From positions 1-44,400 of the forward strand of contig DASTBU010000121.1 of NCBI GenBank assembly GCA_035711845.1: a stretch of 44,400 nucleotides of DNA, in the 5' to 3' direction. Source of the stretch: DASTBU01 sp035711845. Lineage in GTDB: Bacteria; Acidobacteriota; Vicinamibacteria; Vicinamibacterales; 2-12-FULL-66-21. Position 1 is the stretch's first letter, and the number at the start of each line of letters is the position of its first letter. Below the pieces are notes generated by a model. The model was given only the letters and a program-made list of their open reading frames with translations, made no database searches and had not been told where the DNA came from. Both the position numbers and the translations under genes were made by a program. Positions 1 to 8,447 of this stretch are shown in pieces.

Positions 1-984
<984 letters not shown>

Positions 985-1043
985 GGGGTCGTCGTGAGTG
1001 TACTACGCCTTCGCCCTGGCCCATCCGTCACGCGCTCAGTCGC

Positions 1044-1133
1044 TGAACCCATGAACTGATGAACCCTGAACCCCGGAACTGTTGAACCCCTGAACCTTGA
1101 ACCCTGAACCCTTGACAGACCCTGAACCCTGAA
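1044..1133. repeat. Degenerate 7-8-bp tandem array, unit TGAACCC
   Basis: About ten imperfect copies of TGAACCC(T) lie head to tail between the divergent moxR and murQ genes, ending where the murQ -35 box begins. Copies vary in the last one or two bases. No coding frame is apparent. It is one of three different heptamer arrays in this window (see 3951 and 14235). Confidence 0.8.
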
Positions 1134-1162
1134 TTGACACTCCCTCCACCGAGGAGTAGTGT
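1134..1162 (+). promoter_or_regulatory. Sigma-70-type promoter for murQ
   Basis: A perfect -35 TTGACA (1134-1139), a 17-bp spacer and TAGTGT (1157-1162) lie 43 bp before the murQ ATG. A start near 1169 is expected. AGGGA at 1194-1198 is a suitable ribosome binding site for the ATG at 1206. Confidence 0.6.
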
Positions 1163-1205
1163 TAGCGGTTGGCCCGCGCGGTGCGGGTCCATCAGGGATC
1201 ATCGC

Positions 1206-2147
1206 ATGCCGACCCCATCGAAGTGGCAGTCGCTGCCGACCGAAGCCGTCAATCCACTCAGCCTTGCGGTAGACAAGAGCTCCGTCGTCGAGATCATCGA
1301 CATGATCGTCGCCGAGGACCGCAAGGTCATCGCGGCTGTTCACAAGGAGAAGGAGCGCATCGCGCACGGGGTCGAGATTGTCGCGCAGGCGCTCCGCAGA
1401 GGGGGCCGCATCATCTTCATCGGCGCGGGCACCAGCGGTCGGCTCGGGGTCGTCGAAGCGGCCGAGATGCCGCCGACGTTCGGAACCGCCCACGAGACCG
1501 TGCAGGCGATCATGGCGGGGGGTCAGGAAGCGGTCTTCCGCGCGAAGGAGGGCGTGGAGGACAACTACGAGGAAGGTGCGCGCAGCATCGGCCGGCTTCG
1601 ACTCGGCAAGAAGGACGTCGTCATCGGCGTATCGGCCAGCGGGATGACGCAGTTCGTCCGCGGCGGCCTGACGCGCGCCCGGAAGGCGGGCGCGAAGATC
1701 ATTTTCGTGACGTGCTGGCCCGGATCGGAGCTCCAGACCTTCGTGGACGTGCAGATCGCGCCCGCCGTCGGCCCCGAGATCATCGCCGGTTCCACCAGGC
1801 TCAAGGCCGGCACCGCGACGAAGATGGTGCTGAACATGCTCACGACGATCTCGATGATCAAAGTCGGAAAGACCTACGGCAACCTGATGGTAGACGTGCG
1901 GACGGGCTCGGAAAAACTGAAGGACCGCGCCCGGCGCATCATCGGCATGGTGACCGGCCTCGACTACGACGAGGCGGACGCGCTGCTCAAGCGCTCGAAA
2001 TGGAACGTCAAGGCGGCGATCGTGATGCAGAAGGGGGACATCACGCTGCCGCAGGCCATGCGTCGGCTGAAGAAGGCCGACGATTCGATCAGGGACGCCA
2101 TCGGAGAGGATATCGAGCCGCGACTGAGAGAGCTCCTTCATATCTGA
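1206..2147 (+). CDS. murQ: N-acetylmuramic acid 6-phosphate etherase
   Basis: MurQ cleaves the D-lactyl ether of MurNAc-6-phosphate to give GlcNAc-6-phosphate and D-lactate, a cytoplasmic step of murein-sugar recycling. The 313-residue product has the usual family length and opens with the family-typical LPTEAVNP. It carries a SIS (sugar isomerase) fold: FIGAGTSGRLGVVEAAEMPPTF is the substrate-binding segment with the conserved Glu, followed by IMAGG, VIGVSASGMT and the GSTRLKAGTATKMVLNML signature. The C-terminus has a UBA-like helical segment (YDEADALLKRSKWNVKAAIV) as in other MurQ proteins. ATG 1206 was chosen because it fits the family N-terminus and has an RBS and promoter; the frame is open further upstream. 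The 3' end overlaps convergent nagB by 10 bp. Confidence 0.96.
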   Translation: MPTPSKWQSLPTEAVNPLSLAVDKSSVVEIIDMIVAEDRKVIAAVHKEKERIAHGVEIVAQALRRGGRIIFIGAGTSGRLGVVEAAEMPPTFGTAHETVQAIMAGGQEAVFRAKEGVEDNYEEGARSIGRLRLGKKDVVIGVSASGMTQFVRGGLTRARKAGAKIIFVTCWPGSELQTFVDVQIAPAVGPEIIAGSTRLKAGTATKMVLNMLTTISMIKVGKTYGNLMVDVRTGSEKLKDRARRIIGMVTGLDYDEADALLKRSKWNVKAAIVMQKGDITLPQAMRRLKKADDSIRDAIGEDIEPRLRELLHI

Positions 2148-2923
2148 TCCCCGTGCCGCTCGCGGCCGAGCGCGCCCCCCAGCCTTTCCCCCGCCGGGAC
2201 GTCGAGCATGATCTCGACCTCGTGATGCAATTGCAGGAACGAGGCGGGCAGTTCCGTAGTGATCGGTCCGTTCACCACCCGTTCGACGCATGCGGCTTTT
2301 GAGCGCCCCGTGGCGAGGAGCACGATCGATCGCGCCTGCAGAATCGTCGCCATGCCCATCGAAAGCGCCTCGGCCGGCACCGCCTGCGGATCGCCGCCGA
2401 ACAACGGGGCATTGCTTCGCCGCGTCTCCGGCGTCAGCCGGACACGGTGGGTCCGCGCCTGCAGTTCGCGCGCGGGCTCGTTGAAGCCGATGTGACCGTT
2501 GGTCCCAATCCCAAGAATCTGCACGTCGATGCCGCCAGAGGCGGCGATCGCCGCTTCGTACCGCGCGCATTCCGCCTCTGGATCGGCGGCGGCGCCATTG
2601 AGGAAGTGAATCCGATCCGCCGGAATACCCACGTGCGCGAACAGGTGCGCTTCCATGAACTGGCGATAGCTGCCCGGATGCCCGGCTGGGATTCCGAGGA
2701 ATTCGTCGAGGTTGAAGGTGCGGGCCTGCGCGAAATTCGCCTTGCCGTGCACGGCGAGCGACACCAGCTCGTTGTAGAAGCGCACGGGCGTGCGTCCCGT
2801 CGGCAGGCCGAGGACCATGGCCGGCTTCACGTTCAACGCGCTCGCGATCCGCAGGGCCAGCGCCCGGGCGGCTGCGCGGTCGTTGGGGAACACGGTGACG
2901 CGTATCTGACCGGGCTGTCGCAT
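2138..2923 (-). CDS. nagB: Glucosamine-6-phosphate deaminase
   Basis: NagB converts glucosamine-6-phosphate to fructose-6-phosphate and ammonia, feeding amino sugars into glycolysis. The 261-residue protein matches the family length. Visible motifs are LPTGRTP (phosphate binding), FNLDEF with the catalytic Asp, GIGTNGHIGFNEP (active-site lid and base) and LLATGRSKA near the C-terminus. It starts 6 bp after the stop of the sugar kinase gene, so the two are co-transcribed. Its stop overlaps the end of murQ on the other strand. A NagA deacetylase, needed to make its substrate from GlcNAc-6-phosphate, is not in the window. A 6-phosphogluconolactonase role is unlikely given the NGHIGFNEP motif. 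Confidence 0.94.
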   Translation of the reverse strand: MRQPGQIRVTVFPNDRAAARALALRIASALNVKPAMVLGLPTGRTPVRFYNELVSLAVHGKANFAQARTFNLDEFLGIPAGHPGSYRQFMEAHLFAHVGIPADRIHFLNGAAADPEAECARYEAAIAASGGIDVQILGIGTNGHIGFNEPARELQARTHRVRLTPETRRSNAPLFGGDPQAVPAEALSMGMATILQARSIVLLATGRSKAACVERVVNGPITTELPASFLQLHHEVEIMLDVPAGERLGGALGRERHGDQI

Positions 2924-2929
2924 CGGAGG

Positions 2930-3943
2930 CTATGGGTACCGAGGAATGCGCGCGCCGCCGCGCGCCTCCTGCAAGGCCAGGGCGACGGCGCCGGCAGCCG
3001 GCTCGCGGTCGAGCAGCCGGACGCTGCTGCCCCGTGCGCTCACCGGCAGGCGGCGCTGCAGCTCGTCCTTGAGCCAGGGCACCGCGAGAAAGATCCCTCC
3101 GGAGAGGACGAACTCGAACGCCTGGCCCAGCAGCCCGAGACGGCGCGACACCGACAGGCCCGATCCTTCGAGCTCGTCGGCCGCACTCCGCAGGATCCCG
3201 ATGGCCACCTGATCGCCTTCGCCGAAGGCCTGCTGCACGCACCTGGCCAGCGCCCCGATGGCTGACGGCTTCAGATTCGTGTGATACACCTCGTGAAGCA
3301 GGCTCTGCGCCTGCGAGACGCCGAAGTGGCGCAGCAGCAATGGTGTGAGCGCTGTTCTCGGTCCGCGCTCGTCCGACGCGCGCAGCACCGCGCGAAGCGC
3401 CGCGCGGCCGATCCAGTATCCGCTTCCCTCGTCGCCCAGCACGTAGCCCCAGCCGCCGGCACGTGCTGCTTCGTTGTCCCGATTCCGTCCGTACGCAATC
3501 GAGCCCGTGCCGGAGATGATCACGACACCGGGCTGGCCCGGTATGCCGGCTTCGAGCGCCACCAGAGCATCGTTGACGACCAGGACTCGCGCCTTGAAGC
3601 CGATCCGCTTCATGATCCCGCGGACGATCGCCGCATCGTCCTGACGGTCCACGCCGGCAATGCCGAGGCAGATAGCCGCCGGGCGAACGTCGCGGTCGCC
3701 GATCGCCTCGTCCATCAGATCGTGGATGACCTTTTCGACGTGCAGCTCGCCCGCAGCCTGAAGGTTGGCGCCCGGCCCGCGTACTTCCGCCACGAGCGTC
3801 CCGTGCCCATCCGCGAGCTGGCAAACCGTCTTGGTGCCGCCAGCATCGATGCCCAGTACATGGATCGTGCCGGTGATCGGCGCTCGCGACTCAGAGCCCG
3901 GATCGTCTGCCCCAGGAGATGCGGAATCGGTGTTCGAAGTCAT
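2930..3943 (-). CDS. BadF/BadG-family amino-sugar kinase (GlcNAc/MurNAc kinase-like)
   Basis: This is an ASKHA-fold kinase of the BadF/BadG/BcrA family, 337 residues. Seen: phosphate-1 loop GIDAGGTKT near residue 33, CLGIAGVDR, VVNDA, the adenosine loop SGTGSIAYG and GGWGYVLGDEGSGYWIG, and a C-terminal LSGGIF motif. Family members with this GGWGxxLGDEGSGYWIG segment phosphorylate GlcNAc; the clostridial MurK branch also uses MurNAc. Coupling to nagB and closeness to murQ suggest GlcNAc and/or MurNAc as substrate, which is inference. The ATG at 3943 was chosen because upstream codons run into a simple repeat; the frame itself is open to 4015. Specificity cannot be read from the sequence. Confidence 0.88.
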   Translation of the reverse strand: MTSNTDSASPGADDPGSESRAPITGTIHVLGIDAGGTKTVCQLADGHGTLVAEVRGPGANLQAAGELHVEKVIHDLMDEAIGDRDVRPAAICLGIAGVDRQDDAAIVRGIMKRIGFKARVLVVNDALVALEAGIPGQPGVVIISGTGSIAYGRNRDNEAARAGGWGYVLGDEGSGYWIGRAALRAVLRASDERGPRTALTPLLLRHFGVSQAQSLLHEVYHTNLKPSAIGALARCVQQAFGEGDQVAIGILRSAADELEGSGLSVSRRLGLLGQAFEFVLSGGIFLAVPWLKDELQRRLPVSARGSSVRLLDREPAAGAVALALQEARGGARIPRYP

Positions 3944-3950
3944 GTCCGCC

Positions 3951-4030
3951 ACACGTGCTCGTCGCACGTGCACGTCGCACGCTGCACGTGGCAAGCAGCA
4001 CGTAGCACATCGCATTTCGTACGTCGCACG
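3951..4030. repeat. Degenerate tandem array, unit about CACGTNG
   Basis: Roughly ten imperfect copies of a 7-mer close to CACGTCG/CACGTGG fill the space between the sugar-kinase start and a leftward terminator. CACGTG and GCAC recur at irregular 6-9 bp steps. It occupies the 5' leader of the kinase-nagB operon. Confidence 0.65.
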
Positions 4031-4031
4031 T

Positions 4032-4061
4032 AAAAAAGGCCGACGGATTGCTCCGCCGGCC
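4032..4061 (-). terminator. Intrinsic terminator, leftward
   Basis: On the minus strand a 10-bp stem (4061-4052 with 4047-4038, one G-U pair) with a 4-base loop is followed by six T (4037-4032). It sits 23 bp after the stop of the small minus-strand ORF at 4085-4255 and about 90 bp before the sugar-kinase start. It therefore ends a transcript arising upstream of the kinase operon, or attenuates it. Confidence 0.8.
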
Positions 4062-4084
4062 GTCGCAGGAGAAACGCCGCCTCT

Positions 4085-4255
4085 TCAGTTTACCAGTACC
4101 ACTTCAGGCTTATCGCCGACGTGCCTAGCAGGCGCGCAGGCCTTTGACAAGACGCGGGCTGCCTCGGCCGGCACGTTCAGGACCTGGTGAGGAAGCTCAT
4201 CGCTAGCGAGATCCGAGTCGCTCCGTTCGTGCTGCCATCGCGATCGCGTTGACAT
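4085..4255 (-). CDS. Hypothetical 56-residue protein
   Basis: A minus-strand frame from ATG 4255 to TGA 4085 encodes 56 residues beginning MSTRSRWQHERSD and ending HVGDKPEVVLVN. I do not recognise it; it is hydrophilic, has one cysteine, and no signal peptide or membrane segment. In favour of a gene: the intrinsic terminator begins 23 bp after the stop, and about two thirds of codons end in G or C as in neighbours. Against: the RBS is weak (AAGAG 3 bases from the ATG), and the ATG overlaps the -35 box of the rightward promoter at 4249. The alternative is that the terminator ends a small non-coding RNA or is an attenuator of the kinase operon. Confidence 0.4.
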   Translation of the reverse strand: MSTRSRWQHERSDSDLASDELPHQVLNVPAEAARVLSKACAPARHVGDKPEVVLVN

Positions 4256-4277
4256 CGCTCTTGTAACCTGTTACTTT
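4249..4277 (+). promoter_or_regulatory. Sigma-70-type promoter for the glycosidase-symporter-hydrolase operon
   Basis: TTGACA (4249-4254), a 17-bp spacer and TACTTT (4272-4277). The expected start near 4284 is only a few bases before the ATG at 4288, so the message may be leaderless or nearly so. Confidence 0.6.
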
Positions 4278-4287
4278 GTAGCGATTT

Positions 4288-5568
4288 ATGCGCGCTGCTG
4301 GCAGGAGTATGCGACCATTCCGCGCGCTCGCGGGGGTGGCCGCGCTCATCGGCCTCGCCCTCGCTGCCTCCACACCGGCTCCCGCCGCCTCACCACAGGA
4401 TGCTCCAACAGAAATCCGCGCGCTCTGGGTCCTCCGCACGTCGCTCAGCTCGCCGGACTCCATTGCCGAGCTGGTCCGCTCCGCACACGGCCACGGCTTC
4501 AACACGCTGCTCGTGCAGGTCCGCGGCCGCGGCGACCGATATTACGCCAACGGCATCGAGCCGCGCGCGAGCGATCTGGTGCGGCAACCGCTGACTTTCG
4601 ATCCGCTGGCCAGCGTGATTGCCGCTGCGCGCACGTCAGGGCTCAGCGTCCACGCCTGGGTCAATGTCAATCTGGTGTCGAGCGCCGCCGATCTGCCCAT
4701 CGCGCGAACGCACATCGTGCACCGCCATCCGGAGTGGCTGATGGTGCCGCGCGACATCGCACAGGAGCTCGCGCGCATCGATCAGCGCAGCCCGGCGTAC
4801 GTCGGGCGGCTTGCGCGCTGGACGCGAGGTCAGGACAACGTCGAGGGCCTGTACGCGACGCCCATCGTCCCGGCGGCGGCAGCGCACGTCGAGGCGGTCG
4901 TGCGCGACATCGCGGCGCGATACGTCGTCGACGGCATCCACCTCGATTACGCACGCTTCCCTTCGTCGCGCTTCGATTACAGCCGTTCGGCCCTGGCGGA
5001 GTTCCGCGCGGCCGTGCGTCCGGGGCTCTCGCCTGCGGTGCGGACCGAGCTCGACGGCCGCCATCGCATCGATCTGTTCGCGTACGCGGACGGGCTGCCG
5101 GAAGAGTGGAAGGCCTTCCGGATGGAGCGGATGACAGCGCTCATGACACGCGTGCGCGCCGCCGTGAAAGCCGCGCGCCCGCGCGCGCTGGTTACCGTCG
5201 CCGCCGCGCCCGACATCAAGGATGCCTTCGACCACAAGCTGCAGAACTGGCCTGCGTGGCTCGACGCAGGGCTGGTCGACGCGGTCGCGCCAATGGCGTA
5301 CACACCGGAGCCCGCGCGCTTTGCGCAGCAGATTGCCGCTGCCAGCGGCGTGGCGGGCGGCGGCGCGATCTGGGCGGGCATCGGCGCCTATCGGTTGACG
5401 CCCGCGCAGACGATCGACAACATCCAGACGGCCAGGCGTCTCGGCACGGCGGGAATCGTGCTCTTCTCGTACGACAGCCTCATCGATCCCAAGCAGACAC
5501 CCGCCAACTATCTCGCCGTGGTTGGCCGCTCGGCGTTCACCGCTTCGTCGGCCCCAGGATCCCAGTAA
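4288..5568 (+). CDS. GHL10-type glycoside hydrolase-like protein (YngK/DUF187 family), secreted
   Basis: A 426-residue protein with an N-terminal signal peptide (hydrophobic residues about 9-28, AlaAla-rich end before SPQDAP). The mature part starts EIRALWVLRTSLSSPDSI and continues with the TIM-barrel pattern of the PF02638 hydrolase-like family: NTLLVQVRGRGDRYY, VHAWVNVNLV, HPEWLM, VDGIHLDYARFP, and VDAVAPMAYTPEP. Relatives act on exported polysaccharide, some probably on peptidoglycan sugars; the activity is not established. The stop abuts the symporter start, so the three rightward genes form one operon. An alternative ATG at 4309 has AGGAG one base upstream, which is too close to be a normal RBS; 4288 fits the promoter if the mRNA is leaderless. 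Confidence 0.85.
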   Translation: MRAAGRSMRPFRALAGVAALIGLALAASTPAPAASPQDAPTEIRALWVLRTSLSSPDSIAELVRSAHGHGFNTLLVQVRGRGDRYYANGIEPRASDLVRQPLTFDPLASVIAAARTSGLSVHAWVNVNLVSSAADLPIARTHIVHRHPEWLMVPRDIAQELARIDQRSPAYVGRLARWTRGQDNVEGLYATPIVPAAAAHVEAVVRDIAARYVVDGIHLDYARFPSSRFDYSRSALAEFRAAVRPGLSPAVRTELDGRHRIDLFAYADGLPEEWKAFRMERMTALMTRVRAAVKAARPRALVTVAAAPDIKDAFDHKLQNWPAWLDAGLVDAVAPMAYTPEPARFAQQIAAASGVAGGGAIWAGIGAYRLTPAQTIDNIQTARRLGTAGIVLFSYDSLIDPKQTPANYLAVVGRSAFTASSAPGSQ

Positions 5569-7107
5569 GTGCATCCGGTGGACCTGGCGGTCCTGGCTGT
5601 GTACCTCGCCGGAATTGTCGCCTTCGGTGCGTATTTCTCGAAATCCCAGCACACCATCCAGGACTACTTCATCTCCGGGAAGAATCTGCCCTGGTGGGCC
5701 ATCATGGGCTCGATTGTCGCGACCGAGACGAGCACCGTCACCTTCATCAGCGTGCCCGGCTACGCGTACGGCACCAATCTCACCTTTCTCCAGCTGGTGA
5801 TGGGCTACATGGTCGGCCGCCTCGTCGTCTCGGTCCTGTTCGTCCCGAGCTACTTCAAGGGTCAGTTGCTCAGCGTGTATCAGCTGCTCGGGGACCGCTT
5901 CGGCGGCCCGGTCAAGCGGCTCGCCTCCGGTGTCTTCCTGCTCACGCGCAGTCTCGCCGACGGGTTCCGGCTGTTTGCGACAGGCCTGGTCCTGGCCGCG
6001 GTTCTCAGGGTGATGCCCCGGACCGACGCACTCGCCCGCGCGTGGCTGCCAGACGTCGATCCGACCTTCACCATCCTGGTGGTGTCGGTCGTGGTCATCG
6101 GCATCGCCACGCTGATTTACACGTATCACGGTGGCATGACGGCGGTGATCTGGACCGACGTGATTCAGCTCGTCGTCTACCTCGTCGGGGCGGGCATCGC
6201 CCTCTGGATGCTGCTGCGGGCGATTCCCGGCGGATGGGCCGAAGTCGTGGCAGTGGGCGGCGCGGCGGGGCGCTTTCAGCTGTTCGATTTCACGTTCACG
6301 CTGACGCGCGGCTACACGTTCTGGTCGGGCCTGATCGGCGGCGCGTTCCTGACCACGGCGACGCATGGAACGGATCAGCTCATGGTACAGCGGTACTTCT
6401 GCGCGGCCAGCGAGCACGACGCGCGCAAAGCGCTGCTCTGGAGCGGTGTCGTTGTCTTTTTCCAGTTCGTGCTATTTCTGATCATCGGCGTGATGCTGTT
6501 CGTCTACTACACGCAGCACGCGCCGGCGGAGATCGCGGAGTTCACGCGTGATGGCCGGCTCATGACCGACCGGATCTTCCCCTACTTCATCGTGCGCCAT
6601 CTGCCGACTGGCCTCGTGGGCCTCGTGCTCGCGGCGATTTTCGCGGCCGCGATGTCGACGTTGTCCTCGTCGTTGAACTCCTCGTCTGCCGCGGCTGTCA
6701 CCGATTTCTATGTTCCCGCGACCGACGCGCGGCGCACGGATGCGCACTACCTTCGAGCGTCCCGCGGCTTCACGCTCGTATTCGGCATCGTGCAGATAGC
6801 GGTGGCCATCGTGGCGATCTGGCTCTCCAGCCGGGTGGTGGACGAAGTGCTCGGGATCGCCTCGTTCACGAACGGCCTGGTGCTGGGCGTGTTCCTGTTG
6901 GGAACGCTCACGACCCGGGTGGATCAGCGCGCCGCATTCATCGGAATCCTGGGCGGCGCCGCCGTCATGTTGTGGGTGAAGGTCTTCACGGGCGTGTCCT
7001 GGCAGTGGTACGTCCTTATTGGATCGCTGACAACGTTCGCTCTCGGGTGGGGGGCGTCGCTGCTGGCACCTGCGAGGGGCGTCGAGGAAACCCGGGCTGG
7101 ACGGTGA
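5569..7107 (+). CDS. Sodium:solute symporter (SSS family)
   Basis: A 512-residue inner-membrane transporter with about 13 hydrophobic segments. Diagnostic stretches include the N-terminal DLAVLAVYLAGIVAFGAYFSK, IQDYFISGKNLPWWAIMGS, the VATETSTVTFISVPG sodium-site region, YTYHGGMTAVIWTDVIQ, THGTDQLMVQRYF and SSSLNSSSAAAVTDFY. Such carriers use the sodium gradient to import sugars, sialic acid, amino acids or vitamins. Translation starts at a GTG directly after the previous stop. Placement between a glycosidase and a serine hydrolase, beside murQ and nagB, suggests uptake of an amino sugar or muropeptide-derived sugar; the substrate is inferred. Confidence 0.93.
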   Translation: MHPVDLAVLAVYLAGIVAFGAYFSKSQHTIQDYFISGKNLPWWAIMGSIVATETSTVTFISVPGYAYGTNLTFLQLVMGYMVGRLVVSVLFVPSYFKGQLLSVYQLLGDRFGGPVKRLASGVFLLTRSLADGFRLFATGLVLAAVLRVMPRTDALARAWLPDVDPTFTILVVSVVVIGIATLIYTYHGGMTAVIWTDVIQLVVYLVGAGIALWMLLRAIPGGWAEVVAVGGAAGRFQLFDFTFTLTRGYTFWSGLIGGAFLTTATHGTDQLMVQRYFCAASEHDARKALLWSGVVVFFQFVLFLIIGVMLFVYYTQHAPAEIAEFTRDGRLMTDRIFPYFIVRHLPTGLVGLVLAAIFAAAMSTLSSSLNSSSAAAVTDFYVPATDARRTDAHYLRASRGFTLVFGIVQIAVAIVAIWLSSRVVDEVLGIASFTNGLVLGVFLLGTLTTRVDQRAAFIGILGGAAVMLWVKVFTGVSWQWYVLIGSLTTFALGWGASLLAPARGVEETRAGR

Positions 7108-8204
7108 CCGAATTCAGTTCTGCCGTCGCGATCATTCGACAGGCCGCTGCCGACCGCGCCTTTCCGGCGGCTGTCGTCGAAGTCGGGCGCGCGCATGGCG
7201 TGCTGTGGCGGCAGGCAACGGGAACGCTCACCTACGACCCGGACGCGCCGCCCGCGCGCGAGGACACGATCTTCGACCTGGCGTCGCTGACGAAGGTCAT
7301 GGCTGCCACGACGCTCGTGATGCGTGCGGTCGATCAGGGACGCCTCGCGCTCGACGCGCCGATCGCGACGCACTTCCCCGATTGGCGTGGCGCGGATCGC
7401 AAGCGCGTCACGGTGCGCGATCTCCTCTGTCACAGCGCCGGACTCACGGCATACCTGCCTTTCTTCCGCGACCATACCGGACGCATCGAGTACGAGCGCG
7501 CGATCTGCACGCTGCCACTCGAGTACGCACCACGAACGCGATCGCTCTACAGCGATCTCGGGTTCATGCTCCTCGGCTTTCTGATAGAGGATACGTGCGC
7601 CCCTTCCGGGTCTTTCCGCGGAGATCCATCGGCGTGGGATCCCTCGGCCGCCCTGGCCGCCCAGTTTCGAACGCTCGCCACCTGCCTCACATCCGAGCCG
7701 CTGGCATTCACTCCTCCACGCGACTGGAAAACGCGCACCGCGCCGACCGAGTTCGACCGCTGGCGCGGCAGGCTGCTGGTCGGGGAGGTCCACGACGAGA
7801 ATGCGTGGGCGCTCGGCGGCGCCGCAGGCCACGCGGGGCTGTTCGGGACGGCAGCCGCGGTCGGGACATTCGCGCGGGCCGTGCTCGGCACGATCGCTGG
7901 AAGGCCCATCCTCGCGAAGACGGACACCATCCGCGAGTTCATCGCACGCTGCGACGTTCCGAAGAGTTCGCGGGCCCTCGGTTGGGATACCATGCTCCCG
8001 ACCTCCTCCTGCGGCGCGCTGCTCTCTCCAACCGCAATCGGTCACACCGGCTTCACAGGAACGTCTCTGTGGATCGACGCGGATCAAGATCTGTACATTG
8101 TGTTCCTGACCAACCGCGTGCATCCGACGAGGGAGAACGAGGCCATCAGGGCGGTCCGACCGCGGGTGCACGACGCAATCGTGCAGACACTTCAACGCAG
8201 GTGA
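7104..8204 (+). CDS. Beta-lactamase-fold serine hydrolase (class C/YbbE-like)
   Basis: A 366-residue member of the beta-lactamase/transpeptidase-like family (PF00144). The catalytic SxxK is SLTK in FDLASLTKVMAAT, the second motif is YSD in LYSDLGFMLLG, and the third is HTG in GHTGFTGTSLWID. No signal peptide is visible, so it is probably cytoplasmic unless the start is misassigned. The GTG at 7104 overlaps the symporter TGA (GTGA), implying translational coupling; the frame is open further upstream inside the symporter gene. In Bacillus a homologue (YbbE) lies in the MurNAc utilisation cluster next to murQ, which parallels this context. Likely roles are D-Ala carboxypeptidase, esterase or amidase on murein fragments; antibiotic resistance is not implied. 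Confidence 0.88.
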   Translation: MTEFSSAVAIIRQAAADRAFPAAVVEVGRAHGVLWRQATGTLTYDPDAPPAREDTIFDLASLTKVMAATTLVMRAVDQGRLALDAPIATHFPDWRGADRKRVTVRDLLCHSAGLTAYLPFFRDHTGRIEYERAICTLPLEYAPRTRSLYSDLGFMLLGFLIEDTCAPSGSFRGDPSAWDPSAALAAQFRTLATCLTSEPLAFTPPRDWKTRTAPTEFDRWRGRLLVGEVHDENAWALGGAAGHAGLFGTAAAVGTFARAVLGTIAGRPILAKTDTIREFIARCDVPKSSRALGWDTMLPTSSCGALLSPTAIGHTGFTGTSLWIDADQDLYIVFLTNRVHPTRENEAIRAVRPRVHDAIVQTLQRR

Positions 8205-8309
8205 ACCTGGCAATGCTGCATCAACGCGTGGTCGGAAATAGTTTCCAACGCCGGCTCGGCCCCGACCGTCATCTGTACGGGCCCACTGGCCGATAACCTC
8301 CTTCGAACG

Positions 8310-8381
8310 GCGCTGGAGGCCTTGACCGACTCGATTCTGGGCTTTTGAAGTTTTCGGTCAAGGCCGTCCACGCGCCAGCGC
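8310..8381. terminator. Large inverted repeat between convergent genes
   Basis: A perfect 12-bp inverted repeat, GGCCTTGACCGA (8318-8329) and its complement (8354-8365), encloses a 24-base AT-richer loop. It is extended by GCGCTGG (8310-8316) pairing with 8375-8381 across a 9-base bulge. It lies between the hydrolase stop (8204) and the stop of the leftward pseudopilin (8448), so it may terminate both. There is no U-tract directly after the stem. Confidence 0.5.
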
Positions 8382-8447
8382 GGCGCTCGACGAATCGCTT
8401 GCGAAACCTGCTCCCGAATGGACTCACAACCCACGAGGCGTGACGAG

